Shown: positions 31,933 through 42,707, counted from the stretch's first letter. The stretch is 64,000 bases of DNA from Opitutus sp. GAS368 (GCF_900104925.1 NZ_LT629735.1:3517001-3581000), one strand, 5' to 3'. Made by a program: numbers and translations. The notes: generated from the sequence alone by a model not told the origin.

Positions 31933-32667
31933 CTACTTCGTCGGCGGCTCGAAGATGTAGCCGATGCCGTGGACGGTCCGGAAGCAGTCGAGGGAGAGTC
32001 CGTTCTTCTCGAAAGCCGCGCGCACCTTGACGATGTATTGGTCGAGCGAGCGGCTGCGGATGTCGGCGTGCATGCCCCAGACGGAATGGATCAGCTCCTT
32101 GCGGGTGATGACGACGCCGACGTGGGTGTGGAGGTAGGCGAGGATGCCCAGCTCCTTGCGGCCGGTCTTGAGCGTGACGCCGTTGGGGAAATCGAGCTCG
32201 AGGCGCTCCGGGTGCACCTTGACGCCGAGAAACTCGAAGGGGCCGTCGGTGGTGCGGACGTTCTTGGTGACGTTGAAATCCGTCTGGCCCTCGGCGCGGC
32301 GGAGGACGGCATTGATGCGGGCGACCAGCTCGGTGTAGCTGAAGGGCTTGGTGATGTAGTCATCCCCGCCGAGGTTGAGGCCCTTGACCTTGTCCTCGTC
32401 CTGCGAGTTGGCGGTGAGGAAGATGGCCGGGGTGTTGATGTCCTGCTCCTTCATCTGCCGGAGGAGATCGAAGCCGGAACCTTCCGGCATGTTGACGTCG
32501 AGCAGGACCAGGTTGGCGAAATTGTGCTGGAGGAAGCGCAGCGCGGGGGCAATGCGGTTGTAAGCCTGGATGTTCATGCCGGCATCCTCGAGATGCTGCG
32601 CGATGACTTTCGACAGCTCTTCCTCGTCTTCGACGACGACAATCAGGGGGCGGGGTTCGGCGCACAT
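31933..32667 (-). CDS. OmpR/PhoB-family response regulator
   Basis: The 244-residue protein starts MCAEPRPLIVVVEDEEELS. The receiver domain has the acidic pair in VVEDEEEL, the phospho-acceptor Asp in VLLDVNMPEGSG (about residue 54), a Thr in IFLTANSQ and the conserved Lys in YITKPFS. The C-terminal winged helix (about 140-240) includes GRKELGILAYLHTHVGVVITRKELIHSVWG and ends VHGIGYIFEPP, typical of DNA-binding OmpR effectors. No histidine kinase gene is adjacent in the window, so its partner is unknown. It is divergent from AguB with a 138-bp intergenic region. Confidence 0.93.
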   Translation of the reverse strand: MCAEPRPLIVVVEDEEELSKVIAQHLEDAGMNIQAYNRIAPALRFLQHNFANLVLLDVNMPEGSGFDLLRQMKEQDINTPAIFLTANSQDEDKVKGLNLGGDDYITKPFSYTELVARINAVLRRAEGQTDFNVTKNVRTTDGPFEFLGVKVHPERLELDFPNGVTLKTGRKELGILAYLHTHVGVVITRKELIHSVWGMHADIRSRSLDQYIVKVRAAFEKNGLSLDCFRTVHGIGYIFEPPTK

Positions 32668-32805
32668 GGTGGGATGACAGAGGAGTGTCGGGCTTGCTTT
32701 TACAATTAAGCGGCGGGTTGTCAAAGCCTTGTTGCAAGGTTTCACAGGCACTTGGAGCGGAGAGATTTCTTGTCATTCCGGCCCGGAGGCGTTCGCTCGT
32801 GGCTG

Positions 32806-33681
32806 ATGAAAGTCACTTTGGGGCTGCTCCAACACGCCTGCGCCGCGTCGCCGGCCGAAAATCTCAAGAAAACCCTCGCGCTGGCCGAACAGGCCGCGAA
32901 GAAGGGCGCCAGGATCATTTGCACGCAGGAGCTCTTTCGCTCGCAGTATTTCTGCCAGAGCGAGAACCACGACTATTTCAAGCTGGCCGAGCCGATCCCG
33001 GGGCCCAGCACGGTGGCTTTCCAGAAACTCGCGAAGAAGCACAAGGTCGTGATCATCGCGTCGCTGTTCGAGAAGCGCGCCGGCGGGCTTTACCACAACA
33101 CCGCGGTCATCATTGATGCGGACGGCAAACTGCTCGGCATCTACCGGAAGATGCACATCCCGGACGATCCGCTCTACTACGAGAAATTCTACTTCACCCC
33201 CGGCGACACGGGCTTCAAGGCCTGGCAGACCAAGTATGGCAAGATCGGCGTGCTCATCTGCTGGGACCAGTGGTATCCCGAGGGCGCGCGACTCACGGCA
33301 CTGCAGGGCGCGGAGATCCTGTTCTACCCGACGGCGATCGGCTGGCATCCCAGCGAGAAGCAGGAATTCGGGACCGACCAGCACGGCGCGTGGGAGACCA
33401 TCCAGCGCTCGCACGGCGTCGCCAACGGCTGCTATGTCGCGGTCACCAACCGCATCGGCACCGAGACGCCCATTGGCGGCGACGGCATCGAGTTCTGGGG
33501 CCAGAGCTTCGTCGCGGGCACCAGCGGGCAGATCCTCGCCAAGGCCAGCGTCAACAAGGAGGAAATCCTCCTCGTGCCGATCGACCTGGGCAAGGTGGAC
33601 GTCACCCGCACGCACTGGCCGTTCCTGCGCGACCGGCGCATCGACGCCTACGGCGACCTGACCAAACGCTACATCGACTGA
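32806..33681 (+). CDS. aguB: N-carbamoylputrescine amidase
   Basis: The 291-residue product starts at ATG 32806 (MKVTLGLLQHACAASPAEN). The nitrilase-superfamily triad is visible: Glu in CTQELFRSQYFC, Lys in YRKMHIPDDPLYYEKFYF and Cys in GVLICWDQWYPE. The LYYEKFYFTPGD segment and the ending RTHWPFLRDRRIDAYGDLTKRY are specific to the AguB branch. It hydrolyses N-carbamoylputrescine to putrescine, CO2 and ammonia. The agmatine deiminase gene follows after a 72-bp gap containing a cruciform-type repeat. Confidence 0.94.
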   Translation: MKVTLGLLQHACAASPAENLKKTLALAEQAAKKGARIICTQELFRSQYFCQSENHDYFKLAEPIPGPSTVAFQKLAKKHKVVIIASLFEKRAGGLYHNTAVIIDADGKLLGIYRKMHIPDDPLYYEKFYFTPGDTGFKAWQTKYGKIGVLICWDQWYPEGARLTALQGAEILFYPTAIGWHPSEKQEFGTDQHGAWETIQRSHGVANGCYVAVTNRIGTETPIGGDGIEFWGQSFVAGTSGQILAKASVNKEEILLVPIDLGKVDVTRTHWPFLRDRRIDAYGDLTKRYID

Positions 33682-33685
33682 ATCA

Positions 33686-33742
33686 CCCGTGGTGGAGGGC
33701 TCGCGTCCCTGCGAGCCGGCCCGCAGAAACGCGGGCCCTCCA
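33686..33742. repeat. Cruciform-type palindromic element between aguB and aguA
   Basis: Outer arms tggaggg/ccctcca enclose two hairpins (ggctcgc...gcgagcc and ggcccgc...gcgggcc). It is the same architecture as 25645-25693, with the two inner hairpins in swapped order. Confidence 0.87.
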
Positions 33743-33753
33743 TCCGCACCACG

Positions 33754-34806
33754 ATGTCCGCGTCGAAATTCACCAACACGCCCGCCGCCCTCGGCTTCCG
33801 CATGCCGGCCGAGTGGGAGCCACAGGCCGCCCTCTGGCTGTCCTGGCCGCACAACCGGGAGACGTGGCCCGGCCAGTTCCGACCGATCCCCGGCGTGTTC
33901 GCCGGCATCGTCGCGCAGATCAGCCGCTTTGAGCCGGTGCGGATCAATTGCGCCGCCGCGTTGCAGCCGCGGGCCCGGCGCCTGTGCGGGCAGGCCGGCG
34001 CCGACCTGACGCGGGTCACCTTCTACAACCACCCGACCAACGACGCCTGGTGCCGCGATCACGGCCCGATCTTTGTGCGGAACGACCGGTCGCGCGAAGT
34101 CGCCGTGACCGACTGGGTGCACAATGCCTGGGGCAACAAGTATCCGCCCTACGACCTCGACAACCAGATCCCGCCGCGCATCGCGCAGAAGCTCGGGATG
34201 CGCCGCTTCGAGAACGACATGGTGCTCGAGGGCGGCTCGATCGACGTGAACGGCCAGGGCCTGCTGCTGACGAGCGAGCAGTGCCTGCTGAACAAGAACC
34301 GCAACCCGCACCTGTTCCGCGAGGAAATCGAGCGAAACCTGATGGATTACCTCGGGGTGAAGCAGGTGCTGTGGGTGGGCGAGGGGATCGTCGGCGACGA
34401 CACCGACGGCCATATCGACGACATCACGCGCTTCTTCAAGCCCGACGGCTTCGTCACCGTGGTGGAGCCGAACAAGCGCGACCCGAACCACAAGCTGCTC
34501 GAGGAAAATCTGGAACGTCTGAAAGGCTTTCGCACGCCGGCCGGCAAGAAGTTCGACATCGTGAAGCTGCCGATGCCGAAGCCGTTCGGTTTCCGCGGCC
34601 AGCAGGTGCCGGCCAGCTACGCGAATTTCCTCGTCATCAACGGCGCGGTGCTCGTGCCGCAGTTCCGGCAGAAGAAACGCGATGCCGAAGTGTGTGCAAT
34701 CATCGGGAACTGCTTCCCGGGGCGGGAGGTCATTCCGATCGATTGCTACCACCTGATCTGGGGCCTCGGCACCCTGCACTGCATCTCGCAGCAGCAGCCC
34801 GCCTGA
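33754..34806 (+). CDS. aguA: Agmatine deiminase
   Basis: The 350-residue protein has the peptidylarginine-deiminase-type signature. It starts with MPAEWEPQAALWLSWPHN near residue 23, then DAWCRDHGPIFV, DTDGHIDDITRFF with the catalytic His/Asp, and GLGTLHCISQQQPA, whose Cys is the nucleophile close to the C-terminus. It converts agmatine to N-carbamoylputrescine plus ammonia. With AguB just upstream and the biosynthetic arginine decarboxylase at 61.1-63.0 kb, the plant-type route from arginine to putrescine is complete within the window, though in two separate places. Confidence 0.95.
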   Translation: MSASKFTNTPAALGFRMPAEWEPQAALWLSWPHNRETWPGQFRPIPGVFAGIVAQISRFEPVRINCAAALQPRARRLCGQAGADLTRVTFYNHPTNDAWCRDHGPIFVRNDRSREVAVTDWVHNAWGNKYPPYDLDNQIPPRIAQKLGMRRFENDMVLEGGSIDVNGQGLLLTSEQCLLNKNRNPHLFREEIERNLMDYLGVKQVLWVGEGIVGDDTDGHIDDITRFFKPDGFVTVVEPNKRDPNHKLLEENLERLKGFRTPAGKKFDIVKLPMPKPFGFRGQQVPASYANFLVINGAVLVPQFRQKKRDAEVCAIIGNCFPGREVIPIDCYHLIWGLGTLHCISQQQPA

Positions 34807-34814
34807 ACCTCCTT

Positions 34815-34905
34815 TTCTGTCATTCGGCGCAGCGCGAAGAATCCATCATGATATCCGCAATCAACCATCCCGATGGAGCCTTCACTTCGTTCAGGATGAC
34901 ACCCC
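34815..34905. repeat. Dispersed inverted element of the tgtcattc...gaatcc type
   Basis: Arms tgtcattcggcgcagcgcg-like (34818) and ggatgaca-like (34896) face each other across a 60-bp loop. It resembles the two elements at 46050-46290 and fills the gap between AguA and the lipoprotein. Confidence 0.7.
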
Positions 34906-34912
34906 ATAAACC

Positions 34913-35368
34913 ATGAAACTCATTCGAAGCTTCCTTTTGCTGGTGGCGTCCGCCTTTTTGCTCGGCGGCTGCGAATCCATGGAGGACCGTTTCAGTGCGG
35001 TGCCGCCCAAGGTGCAGGTGTTCAATGGCGACCAGGTGGTCGTCAGTGCGGCGGCGCTGCAGGCCTTCAAGCGGCTGGATTTTCTCGTGACCCGCTCCAA
35101 GGGCCGGGACTTGGAGGCGGTCAGCCGCATCCACACCAGCGCGGCCTTTGCCGACTCGCGCCAACTTACGGCGAAGGTGCACCTGAGCGATGTCGGGCCG
35201 GGCAAAACCGAGGTCGAACTGGGCCTGACCGAGCAGGTGCAAAGCGAGCATCTAGGCGGGACCAGCCAGCAGACCCTGCGCGACCACAGTTTCTTCCAGC
35301 TTTATTTCACTACCCTGCAGCAGGTTCTGGATGAAGGCGGCGCGGCCGGGGCGGCCAATAAAAACTGA
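34913..35368 (+). CDS. Small lipoprotein of unknown function
   Basis: The 151-residue product has an N-terminal signal with a lipobox, LLGGC (the Cys near residue 21), so it is predicted to be lipid-anchored. The mature part is a compact domain of about 100 residues with strands such as KVQVFNGDQVVVSAAALQAFKRL and TEVELGLTEQVQSE. The tail is alanine-rich. I do not recognise a family; size and lipobox resemble small DUF3568-like or similar Verrucomicrobiota lipoproteins, which is only a resemblance. It lies 190 bp upstream of ribosomal protein S1. Confidence 0.72.
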   Translation: MKLIRSFLLLVASAFLLGGCESMEDRFSAVPPKVQVFNGDQVVVSAAALQAFKRLDFLVTRSKGRDLEAVSRIHTSAAFADSRQLTAKVHLSDVGPGKTEVELGLTEQVQSEHLGGTSQQTLRDHSFFQLYFTTLQQVLDEGGAAGAANKN

Positions 35369-35560
35369 TTTTGCTCTTGCCGGGGACGGAGGGATAAGGG
35401 ACTTTGAACCTTCCGCGGCGTTCTTAAGTCAAGCCGGTGTTGCCGCGACACTTCCACCGGTTTGTCCGACAGTCCAACCCTCAACCAACGGATCCGCAAG
35501 GATCCACGCCGGAAGCCGTCCGCCCCGAAGTAAGCGGCCGTCGTTCCGACCACAGTCAAT
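35369..35560 (+). other. Leader region upstream of rpsA
   Basis: A 192-bp gene-free stretch that probably holds the S1 promoter and an untranslated leader. S1 is often autoregulated through its leader mRNA. I see no named riboswitch or terminator here. Confidence 0.3.
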
Positions 35561-37234
35561 ATGAGTTCGTTAATGCAAGACCTGCTCGCCCAGAGCTCCT
35601 TCGACAAGCTGAAGGAAGGCTCGATCGTCTCGGGCGTCATCACCGAAATCCGCGCCAATGAAGTCGTCGTCGACATCGGCGGCAAAGCGGAAGGCGTCAT
35701 CCCCGCCAATGAGTTCGCCGATCTCGGCGAGCTCCAGATTGGCTCCACCATCGAGGTCATCCTCGAGAAGCTCGAGGACAAGGAGGGCAACCCCATCCTC
35801 TCCTACGAGCAGGCCCAACAGAAGAAGAACTGGGAGAACATCCTCATCAAGTGCCAGGAGGGCTCCGTGGTCCCCGGCCGCGTCAAGGCCAAGGTCAAGG
35901 GCGGCCTGATCGTCTCGATCGGCGTCGATTCCTTCCTGCCCGCCTCGCACATCGACATCCAGCCCCCCAAGAACCTGGATCAATACGTCGGCCAGACCTA
36001 CGATTTCAAGGTCCTCAAGATCAACCACGAGCGCCAGAACATCGTCCTCTCGCGCCGCGAACTGATCGAGGAGCAGCGCGTCAACAAGCGCCGCGACCTG
36101 CTGGAGAAGCTGCAACCCGGCCAGATCCGCAAGGGCGTCGTCAAGAACATCACCGACTTCGGCGCGTTCATCGACCTCGACGGCATGGACGGCCTGCTGC
36201 ACATCACCGACATGAGCTGGGGCCGCATCGGCCACCCGTCCGAGCTGCTGAAGCAGGGCGAGGAGATCGAGGTGATGATCATCGACATCAACCGCGAGAA
36301 AGAGCGCGTGTCGCTCGGCCTCAAGCAGACCAAGAACAATCCGTGGGACAACATCGACCACAAGTTCCCCGTCGGCTCCAAGATCCACGGCAAGGTCGTC
36401 AACCTCGTCCCCTACGGCGCGTTCATCGAACTCGAGCCGGGCGTCGAGGGCCTCGTCCACATCACCGAGATGTCCTGGACCAAGCGCATCAGCAAACCCT
36501 CCGAGCTGCTCAAGGTCGGCCAGGAGCTCGATGCGGTCGTCCTCGGCATCCAGAAGGAAGAGCAGAAGATCTCCCTGGGTCTCCGCCAGCTGGAGCCGAA
36601 CCCGTGGGACATGGTCCGCCACAACTACCCGGTGGGCGCCCGCGTCCGCGGCAAGGTCCGCAACATGACCACCTACGGCGCCTTCGTCGAACTCGAGGAA
36701 GGCATCGACGGCATGGTGCATGTCTCCGACATGTCCTGGACCCGCAAGATCAACCACCCGTCCGAGATGCTCAAGAAGGGCGACGAAGTGGACGCCATCG
36801 TCCTCGACGTCGATCCGAACCAGCAGCGCATCAGCCTCGGCATGAAGCAGCTCGCGACGGATCCGTGGACCGACATCGACAGCTTCTTCCGCATCGGCGA
36901 CGTCGTCCCGGGCGTGATCTCCAAGGTCACGACCTTCGGCGCCTTCGTCGAGCTGAAGGACGGCATCGACGGCCTCGTGCACATCTCGCAGATCCAGGAA
37001 GACCGCGTGGACAAGATCAAGGACGTGCTCAAGCCCGGCCAGGAAGTCACCGCCCGCGTCATCAAGATCGACCGCGAGCAGCGCCGCATCGGCCTCTCGA
37101 TCAAGGCCGCCAACTACTCCGCCGAGCAACTGGCGCAGGAGACGGCGACCTACGACCAGTTCGCGAAGAGTTCCGGCGCTTCCGACCTCACGAACCTCGG
37201 CGACATCTTCGACGAGGCTTCCAAGAAGGAATAA
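35561..37234 (+). CDS. rpsA: 30S ribosomal protein S1
   Basis: The 557-residue product has six S1 (OB-fold) RNA-binding domains starting near residues 18, 101, 187, 272, 359 and 446. Domains 3-6 share the canonical GxVxxxxxxGAFVxLxxGxxGLVHxSxMSW form, while domains 1-2 are more divergent, as in all S1 proteins. S1 unwinds mRNA and brings it to the 30S subunit. The start MSSLMQDLLAQ is certain from the alignment of domain 1. The gene is followed by a strong terminator. Confidence 0.97.
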   Translation: MSSLMQDLLAQSSFDKLKEGSIVSGVITEIRANEVVVDIGGKAEGVIPANEFADLGELQIGSTIEVILEKLEDKEGNPILSYEQAQQKKNWENILIKCQEGSVVPGRVKAKVKGGLIVSIGVDSFLPASHIDIQPPKNLDQYVGQTYDFKVLKINHERQNIVLSRRELIEEQRVNKRRDLLEKLQPGQIRKGVVKNITDFGAFIDLDGMDGLLHITDMSWGRIGHPSELLKQGEEIEVMIIDINREKERVSLGLKQTKNNPWDNIDHKFPVGSKIHGKVVNLVPYGAFIELEPGVEGLVHITEMSWTKRISKPSELLKVGQELDAVVLGIQKEEQKISLGLRQLEPNPWDMVRHNYPVGARVRGKVRNMTTYGAFVELEEGIDGMVHVSDMSWTRKINHPSEMLKKGDEVDAIVLDVDPNQQRISLGMKQLATDPWTDIDSFFRIGDVVPGVISKVTTFGAFVELKDGIDGLVHISQIQEDRVDKIKDVLKPGQEVTARVIKIDREQRRIGLSIKAANYSAEQLAQETATYDQFAKSSGASDLTNLGDIFDEASKKE

Positions 37235-37257
37235 GGTCCGCCCAGTCGAAACACTTC

Positions 37258-37292
37258 AAAGGCGTCCCGCACGAGCGGGGCGCCTTTTTTTT
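37258..37292 (+). terminator. Rho-independent terminator of rpsA
   Basis: A GC-rich stem (ggcgtcccgc / gcggggcgcc, loop acga) is followed by a run of eight T. It begins 24 bp after the rpsA stop codon. Confidence 0.93.
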
Positions 37293-37873
37293 CAACCCAT
37301 GGTGCCGGTCGCATTGCCCAGGCTTTCCATCAGGGCGGAGGTCTCGGCGAGATAGTCCCGGGCCCAATGCAGGACGAGGAGGGCGAGGGCGGAAGACGAC
37401 GCGCGGCCGCCGGCTTGGTCGTTTTCCCGGGAAACCCCCGCGGGCAAACCGGCGGTGCGGCCGGAGGGTTCTTTTTTGACGGCAATGAAGCGGGCCTGGA
37501 GGCCGGGCAGCCGCCGGAACGCCTGGTCGGTGGTGATCAGCGGGATGTCGTGCTCCAAGGAGTGGGCTGCGATCCAGCAGGACAAATCCGGCAGCTCGGC
37601 TCCCTGGGCGGCCAGCTCCGCCCGCAGCTCGGCGTAGTGATCGGCCGTGCGGGCCGTGGGAACCAGCACCTCGAAGGGCGCGAGGAAGAGCCGGGCCGCG
37701 ATCACCGTGGCGGCGGTCGCCTGGGTCTGGAATTGCGCGTGCAGGTATTCGCCCAACACCTGCGTGCATACCACGGGCGGATAAAGTTTCAGCGCGAGGG
37801 CTTCGACCCGCCGGTCGCGCCGGCGGAGCAGTTCCAGCGCTCCAGTGTCAAACAGGGCCGGCACGGGTCGCAA
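37292..37873 (-). CDS. PIN-domain (VapC-like) ribonuclease, putative toxin
   Basis: The 193-residue protein has the PIN acidic residues in the usual order: Asp in ALFDTGALELL (residue 9), Glu in VLGEYLHAQF (about 43), Asp in LPDLSCWIAAHSL and Asp in LITTDQAFRRL (about 120). These form the Mg2+-dependent nuclease site that cuts RNA in VapC toxins. About 60 residues follow the PIN core and are less conserved. A small 77-residue ORF overlaps its start and could encode an antitoxin. The gene is convergent with rpsA and its 3' end meets the rpsA terminator. Confidence 0.82.
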   Translation of the reverse strand: MRPVPALFDTGALELLRRRDRRVEALALKLYPPVVCTQVLGEYLHAQFQTQATAATVIAARLFLAPFEVLVPTARTADHYAELRAELAAQGAELPDLSCWIAAHSLEHDIPLITTDQAFRRLPGLQARFIAVKKEPSGRTAGLPAGVSRENDQAGGRASSSALALLVLHWARDYLAETSALMESLGNATGTMG

Positions 37874-38081
37874 CCTTGGCCCGGGTGATGGTGAGGGTTT
37901 TCAGCAGCCAGTCTCCCGCCCGGTCAAGTTCCGCGTTGGCCGGACGTGCCCAGAACACCTTGTTCGCCGTGGTGACTTTTCTCGGCGAGCGGGTTGTTGT
38001 CTTGGGCGGGAGCGCAGCGGCCATGGACAGAAGGAAATCGCCGGCCCGCTTGGGTTCAACCGAAAATGAAAAGGCGCTCAT
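37848..38081 (-). CDS. Possible small partner (antitoxin candidate) of the PIN protein
   Basis: A 77-residue open frame whose end overlaps the PIN gene start by 26 bp. It is basic in its middle (PPKTTTRSPRKVTTANKVFW) and ends in a short helix-like stretch. No known antitoxin fold is recognised. Its ATG lies inside the terminator hairpin at 38070-38098, which makes independent expression less certain. The overlap with a PIN gene is the main argument for it being real. Confidence 0.4.
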   Translation of the reverse strand: MSAFSFSVEPKRAGDFLLSMAAALPPKTTTRSPRKVTTANKVFWARPANAELDRAGDWLLKTLTITRAKVATRAGPV

Positions 38082-38098
38082 GTGAAATGAGCGCCTTG
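38070..38098 (-). terminator. Rho-independent terminator of the sigma factor gene
   Basis: On the minus strand, stem aaggcgctcat / atgagcgcctt with a short loop, followed by ttttcatttt. It lies 17 bp past the sigma factor stop codon. On the plus strand the T-run is poor, so the main direction is leftward. Confidence 0.85.
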
Positions 38099-38114
38099 AT
38101 TTAGGTGGCTGGAG

Positions 38115-39203
38115 CTATTGCGCTACGCCGGCGCCCTTCAAAACGAAATCCCGAATGACCTCGGCGCGCTGCTCGGCGTGGCGCTCTTCCTCGACCTCGT
38201 CGGCGGTGCGGATCTTGTTATGGCTCTGCATCTGCCGGCGGATCTTCGCCAGGGCGAGATACTCGAGCTGACGGATGCGCTCGCGGGTGACCTTGAACTT
38301 CTTGCCGACCTCCTCGAGCGTCAGCTCCTTCTGGCCCTCGAGGCCGAAGCGCAGCTTGATGATGCTGGCCTCGCGGGGATCGAGGGAGTTGACCATGGCG
38401 CTGAGGTCCTCCTTGAGGTTCTTGTCGCCCAGGCCCTCATAAGGGCTGACGGCCGCGTCGTCGCCGACGAGGTCGCCGAGCGTCGCGGAGTCGTTGTCTT
38501 CGCCGACGGGAGCGTCCAGCGAGGCCGGGCGCACACTGACGGTCTTGAGCAGGGCGACCTTTGCGGTCGGGATCTGCAACTCGGCGGCGATCTCCTCGTT
38601 CTCGGGTTCGCGGCCGAGCTCGTCGGTGAGCTTGGCGATCATCTTCCGCATGCGGGAGATCTTGTCCACGAGGTGGACGGGGAGGCGGATGGTCTTGGAC
38701 TGGTTGGCCAGGGCGCGCTTCATCGACTGCTTGATCCACCACGCAGCGTAGGTGGAAAGCTTGCCGCCCTTGGCGGGATCGAAGCGCTCGACGGCCTTGA
38801 TCAGGCCGAGGTTGCCCTCGCTGATGAGGTCCATCAGCGGGAGGCCCATCTGGTTGTAGTCGTAGGCGATCTTCACGACGAGGCGCAGGTTGGCCTTGAT
38901 CATGTGGTCGCGGGCCGCCTTGTCGCCCTTCTTGATGCGGGCGGCGAGCTGGATCTCCTCGGCGATGGTCAGGAGGGGAGTCTGGCGGATCTCGTTGAGA
39001 TAGAGCTGGAGGTTCGAGCGCTCGTCGCGCCGATCGACCGGGGAGGCCTGGTCGAACTGGGAAGGAGCGGCGGCGGCCTTGATCTCCGGCCGGAGGGAAA
39101 GGCCTTCCTCGGGGGAAGGGATGTGCACGGGAGCCGAGGTGCGATCCGCAGGCATCGCGACTGCTACCGGCGTGGAGCGGAGAGTCTTTTTGCGGTTAGG
39201 CAT
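38115..39203 (-). CDS. RNA polymerase sigma-70 factor (RpoD/SigA-like, no region 1.1)
   Basis: The 362-residue product starts at ATG 39203 (MPNRKKTLRST); a TTG nine codons earlier is also possible. After a basic Pro-rich N-terminus it has region 1.2 (NLQLYLNEIRQTPLLT), region 2 (NLRLVVKIAYDYNQMGLPLMDLISEGNLGLIKAVERFDP and STYAAWWIKQSMKRAL), region 3 and region 4 with the helix-turn-helix LTLEEVGKKFKVTRERIRQLE. Region 1.1 and the long non-conserved insert of classical primary sigmas are missing. It could be the primary or an RpoS-like group 2 sigma. A terminator follows. Confidence 0.92.
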   Translation of the reverse strand: MPNRKKTLRSTPVAVAMPADRTSAPVHIPSPEEGLSLRPEIKAAAAPSQFDQASPVDRRDERSNLQLYLNEIRQTPLLTIAEEIQLAARIKKGDKAARDHMIKANLRLVVKIAYDYNQMGLPLMDLISEGNLGLIKAVERFDPAKGGKLSTYAAWWIKQSMKRALANQSKTIRLPVHLVDKISRMRKMIAKLTDELGREPENEEIAAELQIPTAKVALLKTVSVRPASLDAPVGEDNDSATLGDLVGDDAAVSPYEGLGDKNLKEDLSAMVNSLDPREASIIKLRFGLEGQKELTLEEVGKKFKVTRERIRQLEYLALAKIRRQMQSHNKIRTADEVEEERHAEQRAEVIRDFVLKGAGVAQ

Positions 39204-39339
39204 GATTGGTAAGTCTGACGTTTGAGCCAACTGGGTTGTTACCCCGCGACTCTTTGCATATTGGATGCCTAAGAGCGGAAGGAAATTCCCGGCTGTGCTG
39301 TTCCGACCCCATTTACGCGGCTCTGTGCCGCGTGGACGC

Positions 39340-40779
39340 TCAACCGGAGAGCTTATCAGCCAGGATGATAGCCTTAAACAAGGCGGAAGCCTTGTTGATC
39401 GTCTCTTGGTATTCGGCGGCCGGCACCGAATCGGCCACGATGCCGGCGCCAGCCTGGATATGCACCCGGCCGTCCTTAACCAATGCCGTGCGGAGGGTTA
39501 TGCAGGAGTCGAGATTGCCGTCGTAGCTGAAATACCCAAGGGCGCCCGCGTAACTGCCGCGCTGCGTGCCTTCCATTTGTGAAATCAGCTGCATGGCGCG
39601 GATTTTCGGGGCACCGCTGACGGTGCCGGCGGGAAAGGTGGCACGCATGAGGTCGAAAGCGGAACGTTCTGGCGCAAGTTGTCCCTCCACCTGTGACACA
39701 ATGTGCATCACGTGGGAGTAGCGCTCGATGGTCTTGAATTCGGGCACCTGGATCGTGCCGTAGCTGCAAACGCGGCCGATATCGTTGCGGGCCAGGTCAA
39801 CCAACATGAGATGTTCCGCCAGTTCCTTCTCGTCGGCGAGCAGGTCCCTTTCAAAGGCGAGATCCTCGGGCGTCGTCTTGCCGCGCGGCCGGGTGCCGGC
39901 GATGGGGCGGATCTCGACCTTGCGGCCGGTGAGGCGCACATGCACCTCGGGCGACGCGCCGACCAGCGCGAAGTCGCCGGTCTCGAGCAGGAACATGTAG
40001 GGCGACGGGTTCACCGTGCGGAGGGCGCGATACAGATCGAGCGGTGACTGCCTGAATTCGCGCGAGAAGCGCTGCGAGAGCACGATCTGGAAGATGTCGC
40101 CGGCCCGGATGAATTCCTTCGAGTCGTCGACCATCTTCTCGAAGGCGGCCTTGGTGAAATTTCCCGCGGGCACCTGCACGGGGCCGGTGTCGCCGAGCGT
40201 GGAGGAGGCGAGGGCGCCCGGCCGGGCCAGGGCGGCCTGCATCCGCTGCAGCTCGGCGCAGGCGGCATCATAGGCCGCGCCGGCGTCGGTGCCGGTGTGG
40301 GCGTTGACGATGAGCCGCATCGTCTGGTGGGCGCGGTCGAAGGCCAGGACCGAGTCGCACAGCATGAACCACATCATGGGCACGCCGAGTTCATCCCGGG
40401 CGGCCAGCGGCACGGTCTTCTCGACACTGTGGATGAATTCGTAGCCCAGGTAGCCGACGGCGCCGCCGGTGAAAGGCGGCAGGCCCGGCACCGCGACGGG
40501 CTGGTATTGGGCCAGCTCGGCCTGCAGGGCGGCGAGGGGATCGGCGTCGCCGGGCTGGGCGCGGAAAATCTTGCGCGGGTTGCAGCCGATGAAGCTGTAG
40601 CGGGAGACGTTCTCGCCGCCCTCGACCGACTCCAGCAGGAAGGCCGGCCCGGTGCCGCGGAGCTTGGCGTAAGCCGAGACGGGGGTCTCCAAATCGGCGA
40701 GCAGGTCGGCCCGCACCGGGATGACATTGCCCTGCCGGCTCAGGCGCAGGAACTCCTCGCGCGTGGGAACGACTTGCAT
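39340..40779 (-). CDS. trpE: Anthranilate synthase component I
   Basis: The 479-residue protein has the TrpE feedback segment PAFLLESVEGGENVSRYSFIG near residue 45. The catalytic chorismate-binding domain carries PIAGTRPRGKT, ELAEHLMLVDLARNDIGRV, and FPAGTVSGAPKIRAMQLI. The LLES and SRYSF parts favour anthranilate synthase over aminodeoxychorismate synthase, and tryptophan feedback is likely. The start lies two bases after the glmS stop codon on the same strand, so the two genes may be co-transcribed. No trpG or trpD is next to it. Confidence 0.93.
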   Translation of the reverse strand: MQVVPTREEFLRLSRQGNVIPVRADLLADLETPVSAYAKLRGTGPAFLLESVEGGENVSRYSFIGCNPRKIFRAQPGDADPLAALQAELAQYQPVAVPGLPPFTGGAVGYLGYEFIHSVEKTVPLAARDELGVPMMWFMLCDSVLAFDRAHQTMRLIVNAHTGTDAGAAYDAACAELQRMQAALARPGALASSTLGDTGPVQVPAGNFTKAAFEKMVDDSKEFIRAGDIFQIVLSQRFSREFRQSPLDLYRALRTVNPSPYMFLLETGDFALVGASPEVHVRLTGRKVEIRPIAGTRPRGKTTPEDLAFERDLLADEKELAEHLMLVDLARNDIGRVCSYGTIQVPEFKTIERYSHVMHIVSQVEGQLAPERSAFDLMRATFPAGTVSGAPKIRAMQLISQMEGTQRGSYAGALGYFSYDGNLDSCITLRTALVKDGRVHIQAGAGIVADSVPAAEYQETINKASALFKAIILADKLSG

Positions 40780-40781
40780 GG

Positions 40782-42632
<1,851 letters not shown>

Positions 42633-42707
42633 AAATGGGTTTAAGCTGGCGATTTCTGACGGTCTTCAAATCATTCCGCAAGGAATTAGAACCCCCACCT
42701 TTACCCC

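Noticed and set aside
42633-42707. glmS ribozyme between glmS and glgC
   Set aside because: The divergent gap is only 75 bp, too short for the ribozyme, and lacks its core.
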